From the NCBI GenBank assembly GCA_020693225.1, contig JAIMJL010000007.1, positions 1 through 37,391 on the forward strand: a stretch of 37,391 nt of DNA, in the 5' to 3' direction. The notes beneath the pieces were generated by a model. The model did not search any database, was not told where the DNA came from, and was given only the letters and a program-made list of their open reading frames with translations. Numbering within the stretch: position 1 is the first letter of the stretch; each line of letters opens with the position of its first letter. Below are positions 8,835 through 17,935 of the stretch, in pieces. Origin of the DNA: Sandarakinorhabdus sp. GTDB taxonomy: Bacteria > Pseudomonadota > Alphaproteobacteria > Sphingomonadales > Sphingomonadaceae. Made by a program: the position numbers and the translations under genes.

Positions 8835-8874
8835 GGTACATCAGCCACAGAATAGGTACATCAGCCATAGAATA
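8835..8874. repeat. 20-bp direct tandem repeat, two copies, upstream of gdh
   Basis: Two adjacent 20-bp units (8835-8854 and 8855-8874, each beginning GGTACATCAGCCA) differ at a single base. They lie 14 to 53 nt upstream of the candidate gdh -35 element and just outside the stop codon of the unknown gene on the same strand. A 20-bp period places the two copies on nearly the same DNA face, which suits cooperative binding of a regulator. A chance slippage duplication is the simpler alternative. Confidence 0.8.
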
Positions 8875-8892
8875 GCGGCATAGGCACCCGCA

Positions 8893-9624
8893 TCAGGAGC
8901 GGTTCGCGTGCATCCAGTCGATCGCGGCGGCCAGTTCGCGGTGCAGGGCCTCGGTCTCATCGGGGGAAAGCAGTTCACGCCAGGTGGTGATAACAACCAC
9001 CTGTGGCCTGGCACCAGCTGCGGCCGAGAATGGCAGCGCAATGGCACGCAGCAGCAGCGGGGCCGATTGGCGATTGCCCGTGCGGAAGGGGCTGGTTTCG
9101 CTGCCAAACGGGAGTGGCAATCCCGTTTCTGCTGCGCGAAGCGCCAGGGCTACCAACTGGCAACCAAGCGGCGCTGCGGGGCTTTCTACGGCCGCCAGAT
9201 CGCCTGCGCTGACGATTTGCAGTTTCAGCAATTCCTCACCGACGCAGGAGATGCGCGCGGGTCGCCCGGAAGGCGGAACCGACACCAGCATGGCGTGCGC
9301 CGCAAAAGGCGGTGCCAGGAAGGCGCCAACGGCCTCGGCGGGCGGCAAACTGCGGTCGGCCCGCAACCGCTCCCACAGCGCCTCTGCCCTCCGGGCCAGC
9401 CGGCGCTCCAGTCCAACCATCAGGGGAGCGTCCATCAGCGAGGACCCCAGCACAGGGCCGTCTGCTATTCCTTGCGGATTTGCATCAACATGCGGGCCAT
9501 CGGCAGGCAGTGCCGCCGACGAAACGGCACGCCCCGCCCAGAGCGCCGCGCCTGTTGTGCTCGCGTCAAGTCCGTGGGCCAGCCGTGTCAGCCCATCGAT
9601 TTCCTGTCTGGTCAACTGCTCCAT
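8893..9624 (-). CDS. Uncharacterised protein, possibly PAS-like C-terminal domain
   Basis: This is a 243-residue protein. The start at MEQLTRQEIDGLTRLAHGLD is chosen because GAGG lies six nt upstream; a longer frame reaches 9747 but its added residues look non-coding. The N-terminal half (about residues 1-115) is helical and charged, with LMDAPLMVGLERRLARRAEALWERL. The C-terminal half has the layout RISCVGEELLKL, GDLAAVESPAAPLGCQLVALALRA, GLPLPFGSET, LLLRAIALPFS and QVVVITTWRELL, which loosely recalls the PAS_5 group of PAS-like domains in alphaproteobacteria. No catalytic or signalling output domain is visible. It sits between gdh and the divergent sseA cluster; no function is claimed. Confidence 0.6.
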   Translation of the reverse strand: MEQLTRQEIDGLTRLAHGLDASTTGAALWAGRAVSSAALPADGPHVDANPQGIADGPVLGSSLMDAPLMVGLERRLARRAEALWERLRADRSLPPAEAVGAFLAPPFAAHAMLVSVPPSGRPARISCVGEELLKLQIVSAGDLAAVESPAAPLGCQLVALALRAAETGLPLPFGSETSPFRTGNRQSAPLLLRAIALPFSAAAGARPQVVVITTWRELLSPDETEALHRELAAAIDWMHANRS

Positions 9625-9835
9625 CGCGCGCCTCGTCTGCCGACGCGTCACCCTCCTGACGCAACCACACCCTTGCCTGCCGAAGCGGTCCGACTGCCCG
9701 GCAAGGCATCTGATACGCCCGGTTTCCTCGCGCGCATCAGACAGCAAGCAACGGCCGCAAAGCGCAGCACTTCAGTGTCCTAGCGATTGCTAACCGCGAT
9801 TCTTTGCCGAAACGCCCTGCCGAGCCGCTGCTCCC

Positions 9836-9864
9836 TTGTCGGCATCTGGTGGCGTGTCTAAAGA
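9836..9864 (+). promoter_or_regulatory. Candidate promoter of the sseA-metC-amidase cluster
   Basis: TTGTCG (9836-9841) and TAAAGA (9859-9864) are separated by 17 nt in the 300-nt divergent region between the unknown gene and sseA. Transcription from here would give a leader of about 55 nt that contains the hairpin at 9888-9908. Consensus matches are moderate. Apart from this promoter and hairpin I see nothing else in the 9625-9924 gap. Confidence 0.35.
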
Positions 9865-9887
9865 CGGCGGTTCAATCATGATACCGA

Positions 9888-9908
9888 GGCTGCCGGCAAC
9901 CGGCAGCC
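9888..9908 (+). promoter_or_regulatory. Perfect 9-bp stem-loop in the sseA leader
   Basis: GGCTGCCGG (9888-9896) and CCGGCAGCC (9900-9908) form a perfect stem with a CAA loop. It ends just upstream of the sseA ribosome binding site (AGGGGAAG at 9914-9921) and start codon. It is too close to the gene to be an ordinary terminator and has no T-run. It may shield or insulate translation initiation, or be part of a larger regulatory RNA. No known riboswitch class was recognised. Confidence 0.55.
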
Positions 9909-9924
9909 GCCCGAGGGGAAGACA

Positions 9925-10767
9925 ATGGACGCAACGGTCAGCGCGGAATGGCTGAAAGCCGAACACAGCAAGAGCGATATCCGCATCGTGGACGCAACGC
10001 TGTTCCTGCCCGACCATGGCCGCAACGCGCGCGCCGAATTCGAAGCCGAGCATATCGCCGGTGCGGTGTTTCTTGATCTTGATGAAGTGACCGATCCTTC
10101 GTCCGGGCTGCCGCACATGCTGCCACGGCCGGAAAAATTCGCCAGCCGCGCACAGGCGCTGGGGCTTGGCGATGGCTCGCGCATCATCGTGTATGACAAC
10201 AGTCCGTTGCGCTCAGCCGCCCGCGCCTGGTGGATGTTCCGGCTGTTTGGCGCGCACTCGGTGGCGGTGCTGGATGGCGGGCTGGAGGCGTGGAAGCGGG
10301 TTGGCGGCGCGCTGGACAGCGGCAAGCCGACGGTGCGGCATCGCCACTTCACCGTGTGGGCAGACAGCGGCACCGTGCGGACGCTGGCGCAGGTGCAGGC
10401 GCACCTGGAAAGCGGCGATGCGCAGCTGGTGGATGCGCGACCGGCCGGCCGCTTTGCCGGCACCGAACCCGAACCGCGCGCCGGCGTGCGCTCCGGGCAC
10501 ATGCCGGGCGCGAAAAACCTGCCGTCGCCCTCACTGTTCAACGAGGATGGCACCTACAAGGACAAGGCAGCGCTGGCTGGCCTGTTCGTGGCCGCCGGAA
10601 TCGATGTGCGCAAGCCGATCGTTGCCACCTGTGGATCGGGCGTGACCGCGGCGAATATCGTGCTCGCTGCCACCCTGCTGGGCGCTCCGGCACCGGCGCT
10701 CTATGATGGCAGCTGGGCGGAGTGGGGAGGCCGGGCCGACACGCCGGTCGTGACCGGCGCCGCTTGA
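9925..10767 (+). CDS. sseA: 3-mercaptopyruvate sulfurtransferase, two-domain rhodanese
   Basis: This 280-residue protein has two rhodanese domains (about residues 5-130 and 150-275). The C-terminal domain carries the active-site loop CGSGVTA with catalytic Cys236. That loop is typical of mercaptopyruvate sulfurtransferases rather than thiosulfate-specific rhodaneses (CRKGVT). Substrate-binding features of the first domain (VYDNSPLRSAARAWWMFRLFG, VLDGGLEAW) are present. The enzyme moves sulfur from 3-mercaptopyruvate to thiols or cyanide in cysteine breakdown. Its TGA stop overlaps the TTG start of metC, linking it to another sulfur amino acid enzyme. A strong hairpin precedes its ribosome binding site. 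Confidence 0.95.
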   Translation: MDATVSAEWLKAEHSKSDIRIVDATLFLPDHGRNARAEFEAEHIAGAVFLDLDEVTDPSSGLPHMLPRPEKFASRAQALGLGDGSRIIVYDNSPLRSAARAWWMFRLFGAHSVAVLDGGLEAWKRVGGALDSGKPTVRHRHFTVWADSGTVRTLAQVQAHLESGDAQLVDARPAGRFAGTEPEPRAGVRSGHMPGAKNLPSPSLFNEDGTYKDKAALAGLFVAAGIDVRKPIVATCGSGVTAANIVLAATLLGAPAPALYDGSWAEWGGRADTPVVTGAA

Positions 10768-11945
10768 GCGAACAGCGCAAACCCGAAACCTGGGCAGTGG
10801 AAGCCGGCCGGCGGCCGGACTGGACACATGGCGTGGTCAACCCGCCCATCTATCGCGCGTCCACCATCGTCTATCCCAGCATTGCCGCTATGGATGCCGC
10901 CAATCTCGATCATGATGGCGTGCTGTTCTATGGCCGCAAAGGCACCCCGACCACCTGGGCGCTGCGCGAGGCGCTCACCGGGCAGGAGCCGGGTGCGGCT
11001 GGCACCATGCTCATGCCCAGCGGCGTGGCGGCACTCACCACGGCAATCCTGTCGGTTTGCAAGGCCGGCTCGCATCTGCTGCTGCCAGACAGCGCCTATG
11101 ATCCGACCACCGCTTTCGTGTTCGGGCTTGCCAAAAGGCTGGGCATCCAGGCCGAAGCCTATGATCCGCTGATCGGGGCGGGAATCGCAGCGCATTTCCG
11201 GCCGGAAACCGCGCTGCTTATGCTGGAGTCGCCCGGTTCGCTCACCTTCGAGGTGCAGGACATTCCCGCCTTGACGGCAGCGGCGCGGGCGGCGGGCGTG
11301 GTGACGCTGCTGGACAACACCTGGGCGGCTGGCCATGTCTTCAAAGGGATCGCCGCCGGTTGCGACATGGTCATGCAGGCGCTGACCAAATATGTTGGCG
11401 GCCATTCCGACATCATGATGGGCAGCGTGACCGCGACCGCGGGCCATTTCGAGCGTCTGCGCAACACCGTATGGCAGCTGGGGCATTGCGTTTCCGGCGA
11501 TGAAGCGGCGCTGGCGCTGCGCGGTTTTCGCACCCTGCCGCTGCGGCTGGCCCGGCACGAGCAATCGGCGATGCAGGTGGCGCAGTTCCTGCATCAGCAT
11601 CCGCTGGTGGATCGGGTGCTCCATCCGGCCTTCGCCGATTGCCCCGGCCATGCCGTGTGGAAGCGGGATTTCACGGGTGCGTCCGGCCTGTTCGGCGTGG
11701 TGCTGAAGCGGGGTTCGCGCGCCGACGCCGCGCTGTTCTGCGATGGCTTGCGGCACTTCGGCCTGGGTTTCAGCTGGGGTGGCTTTGAATCGCTCATCAT
11801 CCCGACGTCACCGGAAAAATTGCGGCGGGTGACCCCTTTCCGGGCAAGCGGCTTGTCCCTGCGGCTGTCCATTGGCCTCGAAGACCCGGAAGACCTGATC
11901 GCCGACCTGGCGTCAGCCCTTGAACGCATGGAAACGGCACTATGA
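10764..11945 (+). CDS. metC: Cystathionine beta-lyase (PLP-dependent)
   Basis: This 393-residue protein starts at the TTG that overlaps the sseA stop (TTGA); upstream in-frame codons would extend into sseA without family similarity. It is a Cys/Met-metabolism PLP enzyme: NPPIYRASTIVYPS near the N-terminus, FYGRKGTPTTWALREAL (tyrosine and arginine contacting the neighbouring subunit's cofactor), LMPSGVAA (phosphate contacts), LLDNTWAAG with Asp184 and ALTKYVGGHSD with the Schiff-base Lys209. The sequence fits the MetC group, which splits cystathionine to homocysteine, pyruvate and ammonia; some members also act on other C-S substrates. It is followed by an amidase gene through an ATGA overlap. 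Confidence 0.92.
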   Translation: MSEQRKPETWAVEAGRRPDWTHGVVNPPIYRASTIVYPSIAAMDAANLDHDGVLFYGRKGTPTTWALREALTGQEPGAAGTMLMPSGVAALTTAILSVCKAGSHLLLPDSAYDPTTAFVFGLAKRLGIQAEAYDPLIGAGIAAHFRPETALLMLESPGSLTFEVQDIPALTAAARAAGVVTLLDNTWAAGHVFKGIAAGCDMVMQALTKYVGGHSDIMMGSVTATAGHFERLRNTVWQLGHCVSGDEAALALRGFRTLPLRLARHEQSAMQVAQFLHQHPLVDRVLHPAFADCPGHAVWKRDFTGASGLFGVVLKRGSRADAALFCDGLRHFGLGFSWGGFESLIIPTSPEKLRRVTPFRASGLSLRLSIGLEDPEDLIADLASALERMETAL

Positions 11946-13360
11946 ACCTTGCAGACCTTTTGCATTCCACCGACGCGGTCGGGCTGTCGGCGCTGGTCAA
12001 GGCGGGCGAAGTGCAGCCGTCTGAACTGCTGGAGGCGGCGATTGCGCGGGTGGACGCCACCAACCCGGCGCTGAACTACATTGCGCAGGATTGCCGCGAC
12101 CGTGCACGAGCGCAGGCGGCGCAACCCCTGCCGGATGGCCCGCTGGCCGGGGTGCCTTTCCTGGTAAAGGATCTTGGCGTCGATATTGCCGGCGTTGTCA
12201 CCGGCAGCGGCAGCCGGGCGTTGCCCCACCGCGCGCAGGCCAATTCCACCTTCATGGACCGCGCCGATGCTGCCGGTCTCCTCACCTTCGCCAAAACCAC
12301 CACACCCGAACTCGGCCTGACGGTTACCACCGAAAGCAGCGCCCATGGCCAGACCCGCAACCCCTGGAACCGCGAGCGCACCACCGGCGGATCATCCGGA
12401 GGAACTGCCACTGCCGTTGCGGTCGGAGCCGTTCCGCTGGCACAGGCCAGCGATGGCGGCGGATCGGTCCGCGTCCCGGCCAGCTGCTGTGGGTTGTTCG
12501 GGCTGAAGCCGTCGCGCGGGCTGATTCCGGTTGGCCCCTGGCATATCGACGCCTGGAACGGCCTTAGCGTGATTGGCCCGATCAGCCGCAGCGTCCGCGA
12601 TGCGGCCGCTTTCCTCGATGCGTTTGCCGGGCCGGAAGCCGGATCAAGGGTGATCCCCGCGCGACCGGAAGGCGGCTATACTGCTACGCTGGCGCGGCCG
12701 GTGCCGCGGCTCAAGATCGCCATCATGCCGATGGCCGGATTTGCGCTGGATGCCGATGTCGCCAGCGCCTTCGAGGACGCCATGGGCCTGTTCTCACGGC
12801 TTGGCCACAGCGTTGTCGAAGCGCGGCCGGACATCGACATGCGGGCGATGAACGGTGCCAACATCAACAATATCGCCGCCTCCACCGCATCCGACATTGC
12901 CGCCATCAACGCGCTGCGGCCGACGCCGATAGACACCGAACTGCTGGAGCCGCTGGTTCTGAACTGGTTGCGCATGGGCCAGGCGGTCACAGCTGTGGAG
13001 CTTCAGAGTGCGCTCAACACGCTGTCGCGCGGGGCGCAGGCGATGGACCATTTCTTCCAGCAGTATGACATTCTGCTGTCGCCGACGCTGGCACAGCCTC
13101 CGGTTGAACTTGGCCTGCTCAGCCTTGCCAACCCCGATCCGGAAAGCTTCAGCGCGGCCTTCGGGCGCTTCTGCCCGTTTGCCAGCCTCGCGAATATGAC
13201 CGGCACCCCTGCCATAACGCTGCCGCTCGGCACCAGCCGCGACGGCCTTCCGATCGGCATCATGGCGCAGGGGCGCTTTGCATCGGAGGGGTTGCTGCTG
13301 CAGCTGGCGGCAGAAATCGAACAGGCGGCGCCGTGGAAAGATCGACGACCGGAGCTGTAG
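11942..13360 (+). CDS. Amidase signature family hydrolase
   Basis: This 472-residue protein has the Ser-cisSer-Lys triad of the amidase signature family. Lys76 lies in FLVKDLG, Ser151 in TTGGSSGG and the nucleophile Ser175 in DGGGSVRVPA, and the 75- and 24-residue spacings match fatty acid amide hydrolase. It is the third coupled gene of the sseA-metC cluster (ATGA). Such enzymes hydrolyse amides, and the substrate cannot be read from sequence. It is unlikely to be the GatA subunit of the amidotransferase, because no gatB or gatC lies nearby and its C-terminal half differs. It converges on the rhomboid gene with 4 nt between the stops. Confidence 0.9.
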   Translation: MNLADLLHSTDAVGLSALVKAGEVQPSELLEAAIARVDATNPALNYIAQDCRDRARAQAAQPLPDGPLAGVPFLVKDLGVDIAGVVTGSGSRALPHRAQANSTFMDRADAAGLLTFAKTTTPELGLTVTTESSAHGQTRNPWNRERTTGGSSGGTATAVAVGAVPLAQASDGGGSVRVPASCCGLFGLKPSRGLIPVGPWHIDAWNGLSVIGPISRSVRDAAAFLDAFAGPEAGSRVIPARPEGGYTATLARPVPRLKIAIMPMAGFALDADVASAFEDAMGLFSRLGHSVVEARPDIDMRAMNGANINNIAASTASDIAAINALRPTPIDTELLEPLVLNWLRMGQAVTAVELQSALNTLSRGAQAMDHFFQQYDILLSPTLAQPPVELGLLSLANPDPESFSAAFGRFCPFASLANMTGTPAITLPLGTSRDGLPIGIMAQGRFASEGLLLQLAAEIEQAAPWKDRRPEL

Positions 13361-13364
13361 AGTC

Positions 13365-14033
13365 TTATTGGAAATCCTGTTCGCGGCGGTTGCGCACCCA
13401 GGGCAATCCGAACAACAGGCCCACAATAAAACCGCCGATATGCGCCCAAATGGCAACGCCGCCACTGCCAGGCAGGTTGAAGGCAACGGCAGTCAACAGC
13501 TGCAGGCCGATCCACAGCGCCGCATAGCGGAAAGCCCGCACGGTTTCTCCCGAGATTTTCAGCCCCAACACCATCACCGGCGCCTCACCATTCTGTGCAA
13601 ACAACAAGGCATAGGTCGCAAACACGGCAGCAATCGCACCCGAGGCGCCCACCACGGGAATCACCGAGCCCGGTGTCATGAACACCTGCAACAACCCGCC
13701 GGCCACGCCGCCAAGCAGGAACAGCAGAACAAAGCGCGCCGGGCCGATCAGCCATTCGACATGGCGGCCAACCCACGCCAGGAACACCATGTTCATGGCC
13801 AGATGCAGCAGCCCGCCGTGCAGGAAAATATGCGTCACCAGGGTCAGCGGGGCGGGGATTGCCGATTGCAGTCCAATGACCTCGCCCGTCAACCGCGCCG
13901 GGACGAGCCCGGCCGACAGGACCAGCGCCTGATCAAATCCCGCCCCCATCACCAGCCCGGCCAGCTGCAGGCCCACACAGGCAAACAGGATAACCCGCGT
14001 GGCGTGCGCAATCGGCGGCTTGAAGGGCTTCAT
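13365..14033 (-). CDS. Rhomboid family intramembrane serine protease
   Basis: This 222-residue polytopic membrane protein has about six hydrophobic helices. Rhomboid hallmarks are all present: HGGLLHLAMNMVFL in helix 2 (His77 and Asn81, oxyanion-side residues), VVGASGAIAAV with nucleophile Ser131, and AIWAHIGGFIVGLLFG with catalytic His198. Rhomboids cut transmembrane substrates within the bilayer. Substrates in alphaproteobacteria are mostly unknown. It lies 20 nt downstream of greA on the same strand and may be cotranscribed with it. Confidence 0.93.
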   Translation of the reverse strand: MKPFKPPIAHATRVILFACVGLQLAGLVMGAGFDQALVLSAGLVPARLTGEVIGLQSAIPAPLTLVTHIFLHGGLLHLAMNMVFLAWVGRHVEWLIGPARFVLLFLLGGVAGGLLQVFMTPGSVIPVVGASGAIAAVFATYALLFAQNGEAPVMVLGLKISGETVRAFRYAALWIGLQLLTAVAFNLPGSGGVAIWAHIGGFIVGLLFGLPWVRNRREQDFQ

Positions 14034-14053
14034 ATCCGCTTCGCCGAACGCGG

Positions 14054-14533
14054 CTATATGAAGTCCACCTTTTCAATGAGATAGGATCGATCACCCGAAG
14101 GCGTCACCACTTCCACTTCCTCGCCGACCTTGCGGCTGATCAGCGCGCGGCCCACCGGCGAGTTGAAGCTGATACGCCCGCGCTTGGCATCGGCCTCGGT
14201 CTCGCCAACGATCTGATAGACGATCTTGCGGTCATCCTCGTCAGACAGATGCACGGTCGCCCCGAAAACCACCTTGTCACCCGACAATGTCTTCGGATCG
14301 ATCACGATGGCACGCGCCAGCTTGTCTTCCATGTCGATGATCTGGGCCTCGATCTGGCCCTGCCGCTCTTTCGCGGAATGATATTCGGCATTCTCCGAAA
14401 GGTCGCCGTGCGCGCGCGCTTCCTCGATCGCCTCGACATTTTCCGGACGCTCGACTTCCTTCAGATGCTTGAGCGCGCGCACGAGATAGTCGTGGCCTTC
14501 GGCAAGCATCGGGACTTTTTCAATCGTGGCCAT
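14054..14533 (-). CDS. greA: Transcription elongation factor GreA
   Basis: This 159-residue protein begins [17 protein letters not shown]; a TTG nine bases upstream is possible but would exceed the usual 158-residue size. The N-terminal coiled coil (about residues 10-75) contains [22 protein letters not shown], where the DLSENAEY tip carries the acidic residues that reach the RNA polymerase active site. The C-terminal FKBP-like domain includes [22 protein letters not shown] and [23 protein letters not shown]. GreA stimulates cleavage of backtracked RNA and rescues stalled polymerase. No clear Shine-Dalgarno sequence precedes the ATG. Confidence 0.98.
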   Translation of the reverse strand: MATIEKVPMLAEGHDYLVRALKHLKEVERPENVEAIEEARAHGDLSENAEYHSAKERQGQIEAQIIDMEDKLARAIVIDPKTLSGDKVVFGATVHLSDEDDRKIVYQIVGETEADAKRGRISFNSPVGRALISRKVGEEVEVVTPSGDRSYLIEKVDFI

Positions 14534-14570
14534 GCTGTTCAAACATTCTTTGATAAACTGACAAGGGTGG

Positions 14571-14594
14571 AAGTCGGCAGTTTCGTGCCGATTT
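14571..14594 (-). promoter_or_regulatory. Stem-loop upstream of greA
   Basis: AAGTCGGCA (14571-14579) and TGCCGATTT (14586-14594) pair as a nine-pair stem including one G-U (on one strand), with a 6-nt loop, about 40 nt upstream of greA. A second short inverted repeat (AATCCGA/TCGGATT) lies at 14626-14641. Both are in the 168-nt gap between carB and greA, which are transcribed in the same direction. They could end carB transcription or form a greA leader structure. No convincing T-run follows. Confidence 0.4.
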
Positions 14595-14701
14595 CAAGCT
14601 CCGGACCGGACAGACGATGTGTGGAAATCCGATGTCGGATTACAAGTGTATGTCGGCGCAATCGGTTCCGCAAGGGGCCGCCATATCCTGCCACAAATGC
14701 T

Positions 14702-17700
14702 TCATTCCCGGGCTGGCCTTCGGTGATAGTCCTGCAAGGGCTTCACCGTGAGCGGCCGGGCGGCGACGGCGGAAATCGCCTTCACCGCTGCATCGCTGGC
14801 CGCTGCGGTGGTGAAGATCGGAATCTTGCGCGCCCAGGCTGCCATGCGGATGGTTTCCGAATCCTTCAGCGACTGCACGCCCTCGGTGGTGTTGAACAGC
14901 ATGGCGATTTCGCCGTCGCTGATCGCATCCACGATATGCGGCTGGCCCTCCAGCACCTTGTTGATGATGCGGACGGGCACACCCTCGGCTTCCAGCCAGC
15001 GCGCCGTGCCCCGGGTCGCGATCAGCGCAAATCCCATCGCCGCCAGGCCCCGGGCGGCCACCAGCAGATGCGGCTTGTCGCTGTCCTTCACGGAGATGAA
15101 CACGGTGCCTTCGGTCGGCAGGACGGTGCCGCCTCCCAGCTGACTTTTGTAAAAGGCCATGGCGAAATCGCTGTCGATGCCCATGACCTCGCCGGTCGAT
15201 TTCATCTCCGGACTGAGCACCGGATCGACGCCCGGAAAGCGCGCAAACGGGAACACCGCTTCCTTCACGGCAATATGATCCGGCGTCTGGCGCATCAGGC
15301 CAAAGCCGGCGAGCGGTTCACCGGCCATCACGCGCGCGGCGATCTTGGCAAAGGGCTTGCCGAGCGCCTTGGCCACAAAGGGCACAGTTCGGCTGGCGCG
15401 CGGGTTGACCTCGATCAGATAGAGATCTCCATCCTTCACCGCGAACTGGATATTCATCAGCCCGCGCACATTCAGCGCGCGCGCCAGAATGTCGGTCTGC
15501 CGCTCGATCTCTGCAATCATGGCGGGTGCCAGGCTGTAGGGCGGCAGCGAGCAGGCGCTGTCTCCAGAGTGCACGCCCGCTTCCTCGATATGCTGCATCA
15601 CGCCGGCAACATGCACCGTTTCGCCATCGGCTAGCGCGTCGACATCGACTTCAATGGCATCGCGCAGATAGCGATCGATCAGCACCGGGCTGTCACCGGA
15701 AACCTTCACGGCGGTCGCGATATAGGCTTCCAGCTGCGCCGTCGTCTCGACGATTTCCATGCCGCGGCCACCCAATACATAGGAGGGGCGCATCAGCACC
15801 GGATAGCCGATCCGCTCGGCGACCGCGACGGCCTCGGCGGCGCTGCGGGCAAGGCCGCCGGCTGGTTGCTTCAGGCCAAGCTCTTCCACCAGCGCGGCAA
15901 ACCGCTCACGGTCTTCTGCCAGATCAATGGCGTCGGGGCTGGTGCCAAGGATGGGGATGCCCGCGGCTTCCAGCGGCCGCGCCAGCTTCAGAGGCGTCTG
16001 CCCGCCGAATTGCACAATCACACCCTGCAGCGTGCCGGCCTGCATTTCCACATGCAGCAGTTCCAGCACGTCCTCGGCGGTCAGCGGCTCGAAATAGAGG
16101 CGGTCTGAGGTGTCATAGTCGGTGCTCACCGTTTCCGGGTTGCAATTGACCATGATGGTTTCAAAATCCGCAGCATCCAGCGCGAACGCAGCGTGGCAGC
16201 AGCAATAATCGAACTCGATGCCCTGGCCGATGCGATTCGGCCCACCCCCCAGAATGGCAATTTTGCGCCGGCCGGTCGGCTCGGATTCGCATTGGCTGCC
16301 GGCGTAGGTGGAATACATGTAGGGTGTGGGCGCCTCGAACTCGGCGGCGCAGCTGTCGATGCGCTTGTACACCGGACGAACACCCAGTGCCCGGCGGGTG
16401 GCGGCGACTTCGGCTTCATGCTTGCCGGCAAGGAACGCGAGGCGGGCATCGGAAAAGCCCATCGCTTTCAGTGCGCGCAAGCCCGCAGCATCGGCGGGAA
16501 TGCCATTCTCCGTCACGCGGGCTTCGGCGGCGATGATCTCGGCAATGCGGGCGATGAACCACGGATCATAATGCGACACGCGGCAGACTTCGGATTGCAC
16601 GATTCCCATGCGCAGTGCGTGCGCGGCGATCAGCAGCCGATCCGGCGTGCGGCGGGCCAGCGCTGCCAGCACTTCGCCGCGCGAGGCGTTCGCCAGCGCC
16701 TCGGGCGTATCCAGACCCGTCAGGCCGGTTTCCAGCCCGCGCAGCGCCTTCTGCAGCGATTCGGCAAAGCTGCGTCCGATCGCCATCACTTCGCCAACCG
16801 ATTTCATGGCCGTGCCCAGGGTCGGGTCAGAGCCCTTGAACTTCTCAAAGGCAAATCGCGGGATCTTGGTCACCACATAATCGATTGTAGGCTCGAAGCT
16901 GGCTGGCGTTGCCTTGGTGATATCGTTGGTGATTTCGTCCAGCGTGTACCCGACTGCCAGCAGCGCCGCGACCTTGGCAATGGGGAATCCGGTTGCCTTG
17001 GACGCCAGCGCCGAGGAGCGCGACACGCGCGGGTTCATTTCGATAACCACCAGCCGACCGTCCGCAGGATTGACCGCGAACTGCACATTGGAGCCGCCGG
17101 TTTCCACGCCGATCTCGCGCAGGCACGCGATGCTCGCGTTGCGCATGATCTGATATTCCTTGTCGGTCAGCGTCAGCGCCGGGGCGACGGTGATGCTGTC
17201 GCCGGTGTGCGTGCCCATCGCATCGACATTCTCGATCGAGCAGATGATGATGGCATTGTCCGCCTTGTCACGGACGACCTCCATTTCATATTCCTTCCAG
17301 CCGAGCACCGATTCCTCGATCAGCACCTCGGTGGTGGGGCTGGCATAAAGGCCGCCGTTCACGATCTGCGCGAATTCGGCGCGGTTGTAGGCGATGCCGC
17401 CGCCGGTGCCGCCCATGGTAAAGCTGGGTCGGATGATGGCGGGCAGGCCCACATTTTCCAACGCGGCAAGGGCCTCGTCCAGCGTGTGGGCAATGGCAGA
17501 GCGCGGCGATTCCAGCCCGATCTTCGACATTGCCTCGCGGAACTGCAACCGGTCTTCGGCCTTCTCGATGGCCGCCGCATCGGCGCCGATCATCTGCACG
17601 CCATATTTCGCCAGCGTGCCGTCCTTGAACAGCGCCAGCGCGGTGTTCAGTGCGGTCTGCCCGCCCATCGTCGGCAGCACCGCATCCGGGCGCTCCTTTT

Positions 17701-17935
17701 CGATGATCTTGGCAACAACCTCCGGCGTGATCGGCTCAACATAGGTCGCATCCGCCAGCTCCGGATCGGTCATGATCGTCGCCGGGTTGGAGTTGACGAG
17801 GATGATCCGGTAGCCTTCCGCCTTCAGCGCCTTCACCGCCTGGGTTCCGGAATAATCGAATTCGCACGCCTGCCCGATGATGATGGGGCCGGCGCCAATG
17901 ATGAGGATGGAGGCTATGTCGGTGCGTCTGGGCAT
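14702..17935 (-). CDS. carB: Carbamoyl-phosphate synthase large subunit
   Basis: This 1,077-residue protein has the full duplicated ATP-grasp architecture. The first half opens with [22 protein letters not shown] and has [11 protein letters not shown] and [20 protein letters not shown]. The second half opens with [21 protein letters not shown] and has [16 protein letters not shown] and [20 protein letters not shown]. The C-terminal 140 residues form the MGS-like allosteric domain ([24 protein letters not shown]). It makes carbamoyl phosphate from bicarbonate, ATP and glutamine-derived ammonia for pyrimidine and arginine synthesis, together with CarA. Its start overlaps the stop of the rraB-like gene (TGATG), so it is probably coupled to it. 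Confidence 0.98.
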   Translation of the reverse strand: MPRRTDIASILIIGAGPIIIGQACEFDYSGTQAVKALKAEGYRIILVNSNPATIMTDPELADATYVEPITPEVVAKIIEKERPDAVLPTMGGQTALNTALALFKDGTLAKYGVQMIGADAAAIEKAEDRLQFREAMSKIGLESPRSAIAHTLDEALAALENVGLPAIIRPSFTMGGTGGGIAYNRAEFAQIVNGGLYASPTTEVLIEESVLGWKEYEMEVVRDKADNAIIICSIENVDAMGTHTGDSITVAPALTLTDKEYQIMRNASIACLREIGVETGGSNVQFAVNPADGRLVVIEMNPRVSRSSALASKATGFPIAKVAALLAVGYTLDEITNDITKATPASFEPTIDYVVTKIPRFAFEKFKGSDPTLGTAMKSVGEVMAIGRSFAESLQKALRGLETGLTGLDTPEALANASRGEVLAALARRTPDRLLIAAHALRMGIVQSEVCRVSHYDPWFIARIAEIIAAEARVTENGIPADAAGLRALKAMGFSDARLAFLAGKHEAEVAATRRALGVRPVYKRIDSCAAEFEAPTPYMYSTYAGSQCESEPTGRRKIAILGGGPNRIGQGIEFDYCCCHAAFALDAADFETIMVNCNPETVSTDYDTSDRLYFEPLTAEDVLELLHVEMQAGTLQGVIVQFGGQTPLKLARPLEAAGIPILGTSPDAIDLAEDRERFAALVEELGLKQPAGGLARSAAEAVAVAERIGYPVLMRPSYVLGGRGMEIVETTAQLEAYIATAVKVSGDSPVLIDRYLRDAIEVDVDALADGETVHVAGVMQHIEEAGVHSGDSACSLPPYSLAPAMIAEIERQTDILARALNVRGLMNIQFAVKDGDLYLIEVNPRASRTVPFVAKALGKPFAKIAARVMAGEPLAGFGLMRQTPDHIAVKEAVFPFARFPGVDPVLSPEMKSTGEVMGIDSDFAMAFYKSQLGGGTVLPTEGTVFISVKDSDKPHLLVAARGLAAMGFALIATRGTARWLEAEGVPVRIINKVLEGQPHIVDAISDGEIAMLFNTTEGVQSLKDSETIRMAAWARKIPIFTTAAASDAAVKAISAVAARPLTVKPLQDYHRRPARE

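Noticed and set aside
9625-9747. N-terminal extension of the unknown gene to 9747
   Set aside because: The extra 41 residues are Arg/Cys-rich with no family pattern, and a good ribosome binding site precedes the start at 9624.
14632-14751. 39-codon plus-strand frame with three cysteines between greA and carB
   Set aside because: No ribosome binding site, it overlaps the carB 3' end, and its length is expected by chance.
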